From contig NZ_CP051626.1 in the NCBI RefSeq assembly GCF_012844365.1, positions 3,038,001 through 3,102,000 of the forward strand: 64,000 nucleotides of DNA, given 5' to 3'. The stretch comes from Brevibacterium sp. 'Marine'. Lineage in GTDB: Bacteria > Actinomycetota > Actinomycetes > Actinomycetales > Brevibacteriaceae. Of the stretch, positions 50,985-59,185 are shown piece by piece; position 1 is the first letter of the stretch, and the number at the start of each line of letters is the position of its first letter. The notes under the pieces are model-generated. The model made no database searches. It worked only from the letters and a program-made list of their open reading frames with translations, and was not told where the DNA came from. Both the position numbers and the translations under genes were made by a program.

Positions 50985-53606
50985 TCAGCTCTGGAGGCTG
51001 AGCTTGCGGCGGCGGACGATCGTGACCGCGGTGGTGCCGGCGACGATGAGCGCCAAGGCCGCAGCGACGATGTTGACGGTCTCGAAGCCGGTGCGCGGCA
51101 GGTCACCGCCGTCCTTCGAACCGTTCGCATCGGCCCCCGAACCATCGGCCGCACCGCCGTCGGCTGAGGCGTTCGAACCGTCGGCTCCGCTGCCGGCATT
51201 CGACGAACCGTTATCGGATCCGTCGGCCGTGCTGTCCCCGCCATCGGCGCTGCCGCCGGCCGCGCTGTCTCCGCCGTCAGCGGCACCGCCGTCGGCCGAA
51301 CCGTCGTCGCCGGCCGAGGCATTCGCATCGTCACCGACTGCAGCGGTGGCTTCGAACTCGTGAGCCAGCGGCAGCGGGTTGTCATCCCACCACGGACCAT
51401 CGGCGTTCGCCTGCACGCTGACCGTCACGGTCACCTCGCCGGAGGCATCGTCCGGCGCGGTCACGGTCACCGGAGTCTCGGACTCCCCCGCCGGAATCGA
51501 GTCGAGCGTGATCGTCGTGGCGGCCGCCTCGGCGCTGACCTCAGAGGACGTGCTCTTAGCAGCCTTCGCGGAAGCCGACTGGGCTCCGGCCTGCTGGGCC
51601 ACCTCGGCGGTATATCCCTCCGGCAGGTCGACGGTGACGTCGATGGGGCCTGCGACCTCGGACTTCGCATTCGTCCTGAGCGCGAACTCAGCGCTCTCAC
51701 CGGGCTTGATGGATGTCGGCCCGGTCAGCTCTGCGGTGAGGTCGCCGCTGTCGATGACGTCCTTGGCCGCATCGGCCTGGCGCTCGTTCTTGTCCGGGGT
51801 GACGTCCTCGCCCTCGGCCTGGTGCTTGTTGAAGTAGTTCTCCCAGGTCTCGAAGTCGGTCAGTCCCGACTGCTCGAAGTCGCCCTTGGCGAAGGAGGAG
51901 AAGTTGTCACCACCGGCAGCGAGGAAGCTCAGCGTCGCGACCCGGTAGTCCTTGTCCGGGTCGAGGTCCTTGCCATCGACCTTGACGGACTTCACGTGCT
52001 CGCCCTTGTCAGCGTCCGTGTCGTAGACGACGTCCAGGTCATCGGAGATGCCCAGGTGCAGGAACGGGCGGGACGCGTCCTCGGGCTGCCACTGCTCCTC
52101 GAAGAGGCCGATGACGTCCGACCCCTTCATCGTCACGACCCCGTGGTCGTTGGCGAAGGGAAGCACGCTGTTGAGCTCGGCGACGGTGACTTCGCACTCG
52201 TCCTCGGTGTTGTAGATGTCATCGCACAGCAGGTCGGTGCGCAGTCCGCCCGGGTTCGTGATCCCGAAATCGGCTTCCTCGAGCTGAGTCTCCTCGACGC
52301 CTTCCTTGAGTGCATCCGCGACGAGGTTGCCCAGCGTGGACTCGGCACCGCGGTCCTCCTCGCCGTCCTTCTTCGCGCGGGTGATGTCCTCGCTGATCGT
52401 GCCGGTGACCTCGGAGCCGAGCTCCTTGGCCTTGTCCTCTGCGTCGCTGACGATGGCGGCGACCTTGTCGACGACCTCGGAGTCGAAGCTCTTGTCTTCG
52501 GTCTCGATGAGGTTGATGCCGCCTGCCTGCCAGTCGCCGTTGCCGTCGACGCGCATAGTCACCTGCCCGACGTATTCGCCGTAGCTGCCGGCTTCGATGA
52601 CGGGACGGGTTCGGTCGGACTCTCCCGGCACCGGCGCTTCGAAGGAATACGGCATGTGGGTGTGGCCGGTGAACATGGCGTCGACCGAGGCGTCGGCCTC
52701 TGTGACGAGCTTCTTGAACTCGGCGTTCGACGCCTCCGCGTCCTCGAGGCTCTCAGCCGATGAGGCGCCGAGGTGGGCCTCGACGACCGTCATATCCGGG
52801 CGTTCATCCTCGGGCAGGTTCTCGAGATCGTCGGCGACGCGGTTGACTGCGTCCGTGGGATCTCCGAAATCGAGGTCGGGGATGCCGTCCGGTGAGACGA
52901 GCGAGGTCGTGTCCTTGGTGACGACGCCGATGACGGCGATCTTCACTCCCGCCACGTCGACGATCGAGTACTCGTCGAGACCGTCGACGACGTTCTGAGT
53001 TCCCTTGTCGTAGACGTTGGCTGCCGAGTACGGGAAATCGGCTTCGTCGCTCACGCGTCCCGTCAGGTCATCGATGCCTTTGTCGAATTCATGGTTGCCG
53101 ACAGCCGAGGCGTCGAGTCCCATGACGTTGAGAACATCGAGGGTCGGGGTGTCGTTCTGCGACGAGGAAGTGTAAGTCGAGGCACCGATGTTGTCACCGG
53201 TCGACAACAGCGCGGTGCCCGCATTGTCGCCGCCGGTGCCGAACTTCGCGCGCTCCTCTTCGACCACCGAGGCCACTTGAGTACCTGCCTCGGAGATGCG
53301 TCCGTGGAAGTCGGTGATGTTGAGCAGCTGGACCGCGGTGCCCTCGGGCGCCGACTGCGCAGCGCTGCCGGAGTCCTGCTCATCGCTGCCGGAGTCCTCT
53401 GCCGTCTCGGACTTGCCGCCGGTGGATGATTCGTTCGACGACTGCTCGGGGTCAGCGGGAGCTGCTTCGCTCGGCTTCGTGACGCTGTCGTCGGTGGAGT
53501 TTCCGTTGCCCAGAGAGGGCGCCGCGATGGCCGGTGAGAGGCTGGGCAGTGTCAGCATCGACACTGCGGCGCCTGCAGCCAGCACTTTGGTCACAAGTTT
53601 CGACAT
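50985..53606 (-). CDS. Cell-wall-anchored 5'-nucleotidase / metallophosphatase
   Basis: This 873-residue surface enzyme probably releases phosphate from nucleotides outside the cell. A Sec signal peptide (1-28) is followed by an acidic Ser/Glu linker. The calcineurin-like metallophosphatase domain (about 90-370) has metal motifs NITDFHGRI, STGDNIGAS, VGNHEFDKG and FTGHTHMPYS. The 5'-nucleotidase C-terminal substrate domain (about 390-610) has NPGGLRTDLL and FANDHGVVTMKG. After a CARDB/Ig-like segment comes an acidic Asp/Gly/Ser/Ala repeat, then sortase signal LPRTG (about 834), a hydrophobic helix and RRRKLSLQS. It has a long AT-richer upstream region with 11-bp-spaced repeats suggestive of phosphate control. 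Confidence 0.93.
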   Translation of the reverse strand: MSKLVTKVLAAGAAVSMLTLPSLSPAIAAPSLGNGNSTDDSVTKPSEAAPADPEQSSNESSTGGKSETAEDSGSDEQDSGSAAQSAPEGTAVQLLNITDFHGRISEAGTQVASVVEEERAKFGTGGDNAGTALLSTGDNIGASTYTSSSQNDTPTLDVLNVMGLDASAVGNHEFDKGIDDLTGRVSDEADFPYSAANVYDKGTQNVVDGLDEYSIVDVAGVKIAVIGVVTKDTTSLVSPDGIPDLDFGDPTDAVNRVADDLENLPEDERPDMTVVEAHLGASSAESLEDAEASNAEFKKLVTEADASVDAMFTGHTHMPYSFEAPVPGESDRTRPVIEAGSYGEYVGQVTMRVDGNGDWQAGGINLIETEDKSFDSEVVDKVAAIVSDAEDKAKELGSEVTGTISEDITRAKKDGEEDRGAESTLGNLVADALKEGVEETQLEEADFGITNPGGLRTDLLCDDIYNTEDECEVTVAELNSVLPFANDHGVVTMKGSDVIGLFEEQWQPEDASRPFLHLGISDDLDVVYDTDADKGEHVKSVKVDGKDLDPDKDYRVATLSFLAAGGDNFSSFAKGDFEQSGLTDFETWENYFNKHQAEGEDVTPDKNERQADAAKDVIDSGDLTAELTGPTSIKPGESAEFALRTNAKSEVAGPIDVTVDLPEGYTAEVAQQAGAQSASAKAAKSTSSEVSAEAAATTITLDSIPAGESETPVTVTAPDDASGEVTVTVSVQANADGPWWDDNPLPLAHEFEATAAVGDDANASAGDDGSADGGAADGGDSAAGGSADGGDSTADGSDNGSSNAGSGADGSNASADGGAADGSGADANGSKDGGDLPRTGFETVNIVAAALALIVAGTTAVTIVRRRKLSLQS

Positions 53607-53717
53607 GTATTCGGTTCCTTCGATCGTTCAGTGAGGCGCACATCAACCGTGCTGGTGGGGATGAAGACGGATTCCATCCTGCAGTGCCAATGCGAACTGA
53701 AAGTTACTTACATGTGA

Positions 53718-53772
53718 ATCTACACAGGATTCTCACACCTGGAAAGAGGAATTCTCACATAATCGAGAATTG
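53718..53772 (-). promoter_or_regulatory. Repeat-type operator upstream of the nucleotidase gene
   Basis: On the plus strand AATCTACACA (53718-53727), GATTCTCACA (53729-53738) and AATTCTCACA (53751-53760) recur at 11- and 22-bp steps. An AATTCTC/GAGAATT inverted repeat covers 53751-53772. Direct repeats with 11-bp period are typical of OmpR/PhoB-class response regulators. A phosphate regulator is inferred only from the gene's function. Confidence 0.45.
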
Positions 53773-53825
53773 CGCGATAGAAGGCGTCTTGATGCATCGG
53801 CCGACGCACCCGCCGAACCCCCGGC

Positions 53826-54680
53826 CTATTCGTGGTCGCGGCGGGCCATCGTCTGGGCGTTCCGAGCCGCGTAGTCCTCGGGTGCCGGGTAGCCGACCTC
53901 GGTGAGGACGAGTCCTTCGGCAGGAGTGACGAACATGGGCACATCCGGGGGCAGCCCGGCGTCCGCCTCGGCGATGAGCTCGGCGGGACGGGTCACGTCC
54001 CAGCTGCCCGAACCGACCTTGATCAACCCGCCGACCAGGGCCCGGACCATGTGGTGGCAGAAGGCGTCGGCGCGCAGATCGATGGTGATCACAGCATCCT
54101 GATCGCGCGAGACTCGCAGCTCATGGAGGGTGCGGATCGTCGTCGCTCCCTCGCGGGGTTTGCAGAACGGCAGGAAATCGTGGAGTCCCTGGACCTCGCT
54201 CGCGGCCTCGGCCATGGCTTCGGCATCGAGCTCGCCCTTGTGCCGTGGCGTCACCTGGGTCAGCAGCGGGTCGATGAAGGACCGGTGGTCGGCCAATCGG
54301 TACTGATAGGACCGCCACAGCGCGGAGAACCGGGCGTCGAAGTCCTCGGGCACCTCTGTCACCGCGTGGACGACGACGTCGTGGAACTCACCGGCGATCA
54401 GCACTCCGCGAAGACGGGACAGGAGGGCCGCCTCGGCGGGTCGATTCGACTGGCCGATGAGCTTGCCGATCGCCTCATCGCCGAGGTCGATGTGGACGAC
54501 CTGGCGGCGGGCGTGGACGCCGGCGTCGGTGCGGCCGGCGACGACGGTGGCCACCTCGGTGCCGGTGATCTGCTCGAGCCCGGATTCGACGGCGGCTTGG
54601 ACCGTGCGCAGCCCCGGCTGCTTGGCCCACCCGTGGAAATCCGTGCCGCGGTAGCCCAGATCGAGGCGGAAGCGGGTCAT
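53826..54680 (-). CDS. truA: tRNA pseudouridine(38-40) synthase
   Basis: TruA isomerises uridines 38-40 in the anticodon stem-loop of many tRNAs. The 284-residue protein has the family start RFRLDLGYRGTDFHGWAKQPG and the catalytic Asp in AGRTDAGVHARRQVVH (near residue 51). The conserved Tyr is in WRSYQYRLAD, and DAFCHHMVRALVGGLIKVG lies near 205. The length is normal. It overlaps the LemA-like gene by 4 bp. truA normally precedes rplM in actinobacteria; here the nucleotidase and the envelope pair separate them. Confidence 0.96.
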   Translation of the reverse strand: MTRFRLDLGYRGTDFHGWAKQPGLRTVQAAVESGLEQITGTEVATVVAGRTDAGVHARRQVVHIDLGDEAIGKLIGQSNRPAEAALLSRLRGVLIAGEFHDVVVHAVTEVPEDFDARFSALWRSYQYRLADHRSFIDPLLTQVTPRHKGELDAEAMAEAASEVQGLHDFLPFCKPREGATTIRTLHELRVSRDQDAVITIDLRADAFCHHMVRALVGGLIKVGSGSWDVTRPAELIAEADAGLPPDVPMFVTPAEGLVLTEVGYPAPEDYAARNAQTMARRDHE

Positions 54681-55297
54681 GGAGTCATCCTCGCCGAGGC
54701 GGGGCCCGCCATGCCGGGCCCGCCGTCGTCATCGATCGCTTCGGTGAACGGGGCGCGGGGCTTGAAGACCCCGCCGAAGAGACGGGAGACCAGTCGCTCC
54801 CGCTGCCGGTGATAGCGATCGACGTTCGTGTTGTAGAAGCGGGCGCCTGCGAGGATCCGTTCGGTGAGCACCTGCAGTTGACCGTGCAGCAGCTGGATCG
54901 TCGTGTCGACCTCGTCGTTGACCGCTGCCTGCTGGGACCGGGCAGAGTCTGAGGTCAGGGACCTCTCCGTCAGCGCCGCGGGGATGAGCGCGGCGTCGTC
55001 GACGGCGGCGGTCAGAGCGTTCTCGGCCGCGGCTCCTCGGTGGTCGAAGGGGGCGCGTTCGGCAGAGGCGAGCGCGAGTTCGAGCCGGGACAGGTCCTGC
55101 CCGGCGATCTGCTGGAGCGTGCCGATATAGGCCGGTACGAGAGCGTGGCGGGCGCGGATCTCACCGATGAGCTGGCGTCTGGCCTCGTCGCACAGCGACC
55201 GGGCCATGGACAACTGATTGAAGCGCAGGACGATGAGGACGACGAAGAGGACGATGAGGGCGGCGAGTACACAACCGCCGACGATGAACCAGACCAT
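54677..55297 (-). CDS. LemA-like membrane-anchored protein
   Basis: This 206-residue protein has one N-terminal membrane helix (residues 3-26) and a helical, probably cytoplasmic or periplasmic, domain of the LemA type. LCDEARRQLIGEIRARHALVPAYIGTL corresponds to the family segment around RRxDLIPNLV, and ILAGARFYNTNVDRYHRQRERL to ARxxYNxxVxxYN. The C-terminus has FKPRAPFTEA. LemA proteins have no known enzymatic activity. The 4-bp overlap with truA makes cotranslation likely, a linkage of unknown meaning. Confidence 0.78.
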   Translation of the reverse strand: MVWFIVGGCVLAALIVLFVVLIVLRFNQLSMARSLCDEARRQLIGEIRARHALVPAYIGTLQQIAGQDLSRLELALASAERAPFDHRGAAAENALTAAVDDAALIPAALTERSLTSDSARSQQAAVNDEVDTTIQLLHGQLQVLTERILAGARFYNTNVDRYHRQRERLVSRLFGGVFKPRAPFTEAIDDDGGPGMAGPASARMTP

Positions 55298-55490
55298 GGC
55301 CGATCTCCTCGTTCCCTGTGCTGCGCGAGCTTTTCCGACACCTCAGTTTACGCGGGGTTCAGACTCGTCGCGAACAGGCCACCACCCGGACACCGGGGCG
55401 TCTGTGCGCTGGACCGATTTCGGCCAGATGTCGCCGACCGGTCGCCTTCGGGTCACGCAATCGTCACTCGGCAGGCATTAGCTGGGAATC

Positions 55491-56672
55491 GTGAGAGTAG
55501 CGATCATTGCAGAATCCTTCCTCCCCAATATGAATGGGGTCACCCACTCACTCCTGCGGGTCCTCGACCATCTGGCCGACCGCGGTGACGAGGTCCTCGT
55601 CATCGCTCCGGGCACGCGCAGGGACGGCCCGAAGGAGGTCGCAGGCGCCCGCATCGTCCGGGTTCCCTCGATCGCCTTGCCGAAGTATCGGCGCATCCGT
55701 GTGGCTCCCGGCGGCGTCACCCGCATCCGCCGGCTGCTGCAGCGTTTCGCCCCGGACGTCGTCCACCTGGCCAGCCCGTTCGTCCTCGGTTGGCGCGGGG
55801 TGCTGGCCGCCCAGGCGCTCAATCTGCCGACCGTGGCGATCTACCAGACCGAGGTTCCCGCCTATGCCGCCCGGTACGGCATGCACGGCATCGAAGCCAT
55901 GCTGTGGAACCACGTCCGCAATATCCACCAGCATTCCTCCCTGACGCTGGCCCCGTCGTCGTACACGATCGATCAGCTGGAAGGGCTCGGTGTCGCCGAG
56001 GTGGCCCTGTGGGCCCGTGGGGTCGATTCCTCCCGCTTCGACCCGGTTCACCGGTCCGAGGCGTGGCGTCGAAGCGTTGCCCCGGATGGGGAGAAGATCA
56101 TCGGCTTCGTCGGCAGGTTGGCCGCGGAGAAGCAGGTCGACGACCTTGCCGCGCTCACCGACCTGCCCGGGGCGAAGGTCGTCATCGTCGGTGACGGTCC
56201 CTGGCGGACGCGCCTGCAGCGGCTGCTGCCGGAGGCTCATTTCACCGGGTTCCTCGGCGGAGATGCACTGGCCCAGGCGGTGGCGAGCTTCGACCTCATG
56301 GTCGCACCGGGCGAACTCGAGACCTTCTGCCAGACCATCCAGGAGGCCATGGCTTCCGAGGTGCCGGTCATCGCTCCCGCCCGGGGCGGCCCGCTCGACC
56401 TCGTCGACTCATCGCGGACCGGGTGGCTCTACACCCCGAAGGACCTGCGGGCCATGCGAGCGCATGCGGCGGACCTCCTCGGCGACGAGGCGAAACGGCG
56501 GGCCTTCGGAGTCGCTGGTCGTGAGCAGGTGCAGGCGAGGAGTTGGAAGAGCGTGTGCTCGCAGCTCGTCGGCCACTATTCGCGGGCGATCGAGAATCCC
56601 TCCCCGCAGGTGCTCGGCCGCGGGTTCAGCTCGATGGTCAACTCTCGCTTTGAGGACACCCTGCCCTTCTGA
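55491..56672 (+). CDS. GT4 family glycosyltransferase, probable mannosyltransferase
   Basis: The 393-residue enzyme has the GT-B fold of family 4. The N-terminus is MRVAIIAESFLPNMNGVTHSLLRVLDHL-like (first part VAIIAESFLPNMNGV), with DVVHLASPF and YQTEVPAYAARYG typical of MgtA/PimB-related GDP-mannose-dependent transferases. The C-terminal domain contains FVGRLAAEKQVDDL and the EX7E motif in APGELETFCQTIQEAMASEVPVIA. It probably adds mannose to a membrane glycolipid in lipomannan or phosphatidylinositol-mannoside synthesis; the acceptor is inferred from family only. The start is GTG; the ribosome-binding site is weak (CTGGGA). Confidence 0.88.
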   Translation: MRVAIIAESFLPNMNGVTHSLLRVLDHLADRGDEVLVIAPGTRRDGPKEVAGARIVRVPSIALPKYRRIRVAPGGVTRIRRLLQRFAPDVVHLASPFVLGWRGVLAAQALNLPTVAIYQTEVPAYAARYGMHGIEAMLWNHVRNIHQHSSLTLAPSSYTIDQLEGLGVAEVALWARGVDSSRFDPVHRSEAWRRSVAPDGEKIIGFVGRLAAEKQVDDLAALTDLPGAKVVIVGDGPWRTRLQRLLPEAHFTGFLGGDALAQAVASFDLMVAPGELETFCQTIQEAMASEVPVIAPARGGPLDLVDSSRTGWLYTPKDLRAMRAHAADLLGDEAKRRAFGVAGREQVQARSWKSVCSQLVGHYSRAIENPSPQVLGRGFSSMVNSRFEDTLPF

Positions 56673-56710
56673 CAGTGCCCACACTGCCTGACCGCCGACG
56701 GCTCTTTCAC

Positions 56711-56834
56711 CGACCGCTCACCTTACCGTCGCTGTATCAAGTTATACAGTGAGCGGTCGGCGCGCAGGTGAGCGGTCGACGAAAACGCGGGCCGCTGAGG
56801 TGAGCGGTCGGCGCGCAGGTAAGCGGTCGGTGCA
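56711..56834. repeat. Cluster of GAGCGGTCGG repeats
   Basis: GTGAGCGGTCGGCGCGCAGG occurs at 56749-56768 and 56800-56819, with partial copies starting at 56769 and 56820. An inverted copy (CACCGACCGCTCACC) spans 56709-56723. It fills the convergent gap between the glycosyltransferase and the isochorismatase-fold gene. Confidence 0.8.
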
Positions 56835-56849
56835 GAGAAGCCGATGCAC

Positions 56850-57416
56850 TCAGCTGAGGCCGGCGGTCCAGTCGGCGACGGTGAGCACGCTGGCCTGTTT
56901 GGGGAACACCTTCTCGGTGAGCACCTGGTGGACCTCGGGGTCGCGGTCGGCGCAGGCGTCGGAGAGCACCGTGAGTTCGAAGTCGAGATCGGCAGCCTGG
57001 CGCACCGTCGAGAGCACGACACCGCTCGTGGCGACACCGGCCAGCACGAGCGACGTCGCCCCGCAGCCGCGCAGCAGCACTTCGAGGTCGCTGCCGGTGA
57101 AGGCGCTGATGCGGCGCTTCGTCACGATCGGTTCCCCCTGATGGCGGTCAAGGGTGTCGTGGATGCTCGTCGAGGCGTGCGCCTCGTCGAGGTCACCATG
57201 GGCGGCGATCTGCGCGAACGATGCGGTTGCCGCCAACTCCGGGTGTCCCTCGCGCAGGGCCACTCGCACCCATACGACGGGGATGTTGTGCCTGCGGGCC
57301 GCGGCGACGGCGTCCCGTGCGCGTTCGAGCACACCGGTCGCGGCGAATGCGTCGTCGCCTGCGATGCCGTTCTGGAAGTCCATGGCCAACAGGACAGTGT
57401 TCGCGGTGCCGGTCAT
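56850..57416 (-). CDS. Isochorismatase-fold hydrolase lacking the usual cysteine
   Basis: This 188-residue protein has the isochorismatase/cysteine-hydrolase fold. The catalytic Asp is in LLAMDFQNGI (residue about 13) and the Lys is in VTKRRISAFTGSDLEVLLR (about 100). At the nucleophile site the sequence reads GVATSGVVLSTVRQA, so Gly replaces the Cys of nicotinamidases and carbamoylases. Known isochorismatases such as PhzD also lack that Cys and use Asp for vinyl-ether hydrolysis, so a non-thiol reaction is more likely. ATG 57416 is preferred over 57419 because AAGGAG is then correctly spaced. Confidence 0.85.
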   Translation of the reverse strand: MTGTANTVLLAMDFQNGIAGDDAFAATGVLERARDAVAAARRHNIPVVWVRVALREGHPELAATASFAQIAAHGDLDEAHASTSIHDTLDRHQGEPIVTKRRISAFTGSDLEVLLRGCGATSLVLAGVATSGVVLSTVRQAADLDFELTVLSDACADRDPEVHQVLTEKVFPKQASVLTVADWTAGLS

Positions 57417-57761
57417 CATGTCTCCTTCGGTTCGGGTGGGGGGGGTCGTTCCCTCTGTCGCCGAGGCTACTCCTCATACCGGATGATCCGCTGAGACCGA
57501 TCTTCAGATGGGCTGGGTCTCCGGGTTCACCGGCCGATTCCCCGCCGAGCCTGTTCCCTCAGTGCACGGATCTGGCGCAGGAGATCACGGCTGACAGACT
57601 GGCCTGGTGCGAACGGCTCACCACCTGAAGCCTCATTGCAATACTTCCGGGAAAGAAGCACCCGCGGGTTCAAGATGCATACGCACTGATCACAATCACC
57701 ACGTAAGAACTTTGAAGCCGCTCATACACACTTCCCCTCGCCGAGCGGTCGGTGGAGACGA
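57417..57761. other. Intergenic region without recognised features
   Basis: About 345 bp lie between the start of the isochorismatase-fold gene and the end of bioN. I looked for tRNA, riboswitch and small ORFs and found none convincing. One more copy of GAGCGGTCGGTG occurs near 57743, matching the repeat cluster at 56.7-56.8 kb. Confidence 0.5.
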
Positions 57762-58460
57762 TCAGTCGACGATGCCGCGGGCATCGAGCGCCCGACCGGT
57801 GTCCTGGGCGTATTTCACCGACCGCAGGATCGCCGGCACCACTCGGGCCTTGATGCTCGAGTCCAGTCCCCTGGCCCGAGCAGCACGCTCGGCCTCCCCG
57901 AGCAGACCGGAGATATGGGAGATCGCCCTGACCATGAGACTCGCGGTCAGTGCGACCGCTTCGGTGTTCGCACCGAAGAACCGCAGGGGCGAGACCAGCA
58001 CCGTGAACGTGTCGAGCAGCTGAGCTACCGACGTCGTCAGGGTGAGGATCAGGGCCGCCTGCACACAGGCGAACACGGTCCCGCCGACGGCCAGACCCGA
58101 CTCCATGGACCCGAAGAGGTACTGCAGCCCCATGACGATGGCCACGAGCACCGCCACATAGATCCATGTGCGCAGGAAGTGCGTCACCCGCAGCCGGGCG
58201 GTGAAGCCGAGGACGACGAGGACCGCGAACATCGACCAGTTGATGACCGCGTCACGGAAGATGAGCGCGACGATGCCGACGACGGCGATCACCGCCAACT
58301 TCACCCCCGTCGGCACCGAATGCAGCCATCCCCGAGGATGCGCCACCTTCCCGAAGAGCTGCGGCCTGGCCTTGATGCCGGCGTGCTTCCGCCACGTCGT
58401 TCCGGTGTCACCGGCACCAACGCCGGTATCGCCGACCCCGACAGGACGTTTCCCACTCAT
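57762..58460 (-). CDS. bioN: Biotin ECF transporter transmembrane protein
   Basis: BioN (EcfT) is the coupling membrane subunit that links the ATPase to the substrate-binding BioY. The 232-residue protein has an N-terminal soluble segment (1-45), four to five membrane helices, and the two Ala-Arg-Gly coupling motifs of EcfT proteins: ERAARARGLDSS and TGRALDARGIVD near the C-terminus. Its ATG at 58460 overlaps the bioM stop by 4 bp. It is the last gene of bioY-bioM-bioN. Confidence 0.92.
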   Translation of the reverse strand: MSGKRPVGVGDTGVGAGDTGTTWRKHAGIKARPQLFGKVAHPRGWLHSVPTGVKLAVIAVVGIVALIFRDAVINWSMFAVLVVLGFTARLRVTHFLRTWIYVAVLVAIVMGLQYLFGSMESGLAVGGTVFACVQAALILTLTTSVAQLLDTFTVLVSPLRFFGANTEAVALTASLMVRAISHISGLLGEAERAARARGLDSSIKARVVPAILRSVKYAQDTGRALDARGIVD

Positions 58461-59185
58461 GGCGTATCGCTCATGATGAGGTTCCGGTAGGCGGCGACCG
58501 CCTCGGCGGGGGTGGCATCGCAAGCGATCCGACCGTCGTCGACGACGATTGCCCGCTGGGCGATCTGCGCGAACTCGAGGTCATGGGTGGTGAGGATGAT
58601 GCGCACCCCGCGCCTGGACACGAGGTTCTGCAGATGCACGCGCAGGCGCTCCTTGTTGCGCAGGTCGAGCAGGGTCGTCGGCTCGTCGAGGACGAGGATC
58701 TGCGGATCGACCGCGAGTACCGCGGCCAAGGCGACGAGCTGTCGCTGACCGCCGGAGAGTTCGTAGACGCTGCGTTCGGCCAGGTCGGCGATGCCGAGTT
58801 CGTCGAGCACCGCCAGGGCCGCGGCCCGCCGCTCACGCTTGGGCACGGACTTGCGCAGGGACAGTTCGATGTCCTCGATCGGGGTGGGCATGACCAGCTG
58901 CGCGGCCGGATCGGTGAAGACGAAACCGACGCGAGAGCGCACCTTCGCCGGCTGCCAGCGCGGGTCGAAACCGTCGACGAGGACCTCACCGGCATTTGCG
59001 GTGACCAGCCCGTTGAACAGCTGCAGCAGGGTCGACTTCCCCGAACCGTTGGCGCCGATGACGGCGACGACATCCTCGGTGAGGGTGAGGGTGATGTGTG
59101 TGAGGATCGGGCGCACGACATCGCCGTCGGGTCCGTCGTCGATGACTCCGACGCCGACGTCGCTCAACCGGATCTCACGTGTCAC
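58457..59185 (-). CDS. bioM: Biotin ECF transporter ATP-binding protein
   Basis: BioM (EcfA) hydrolyses ATP for biotin uptake. The 242-residue protein has Walker A GANGSGKSTLLQLFNG near residue 44, a Q-loop in VFTDPAAQLVMPTPIEDIEL, signature LSGGQRQLVALA and Walker B ILVLDEPTTLLD, with the switch His in TTHDLEFA. It sits between bioY and bioN with 4-bp overlaps on both sides. A single EcfA gene implies a homodimer, normal for the BioMNY type. Confidence 0.94.
   Translation of the reverse strand: MTREIRLSDVGVGVIDDGPDGDVVRPILTHITLTLTEDVVAVIGANGSGKSTLLQLFNGLVTANAGEVLVDGFDPRWQPAKVRSRVGFVFTDPAAQLVMPTPIEDIELSLRKSVPKRERRAAALAVLDELGIADLAERSVYELSGGQRQLVALAAVLAVDPQILVLDEPTTLLDLRNKERLRVHLQNLVSRRGVRIILTTHDLEFAQIAQRAIVVDDGRIACDATPAEAVAAYRNLIMSDTP

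Noticed and set aside
57417-57761. Possible tRNA or small RNA gene in the gap between the isochorismatase-fold gene and bioN
   Set aside because: A GGGTTCAAG string looks like a T-loop fragment, but no acceptor stem, D-arm or anticodon arm can be folded around it.
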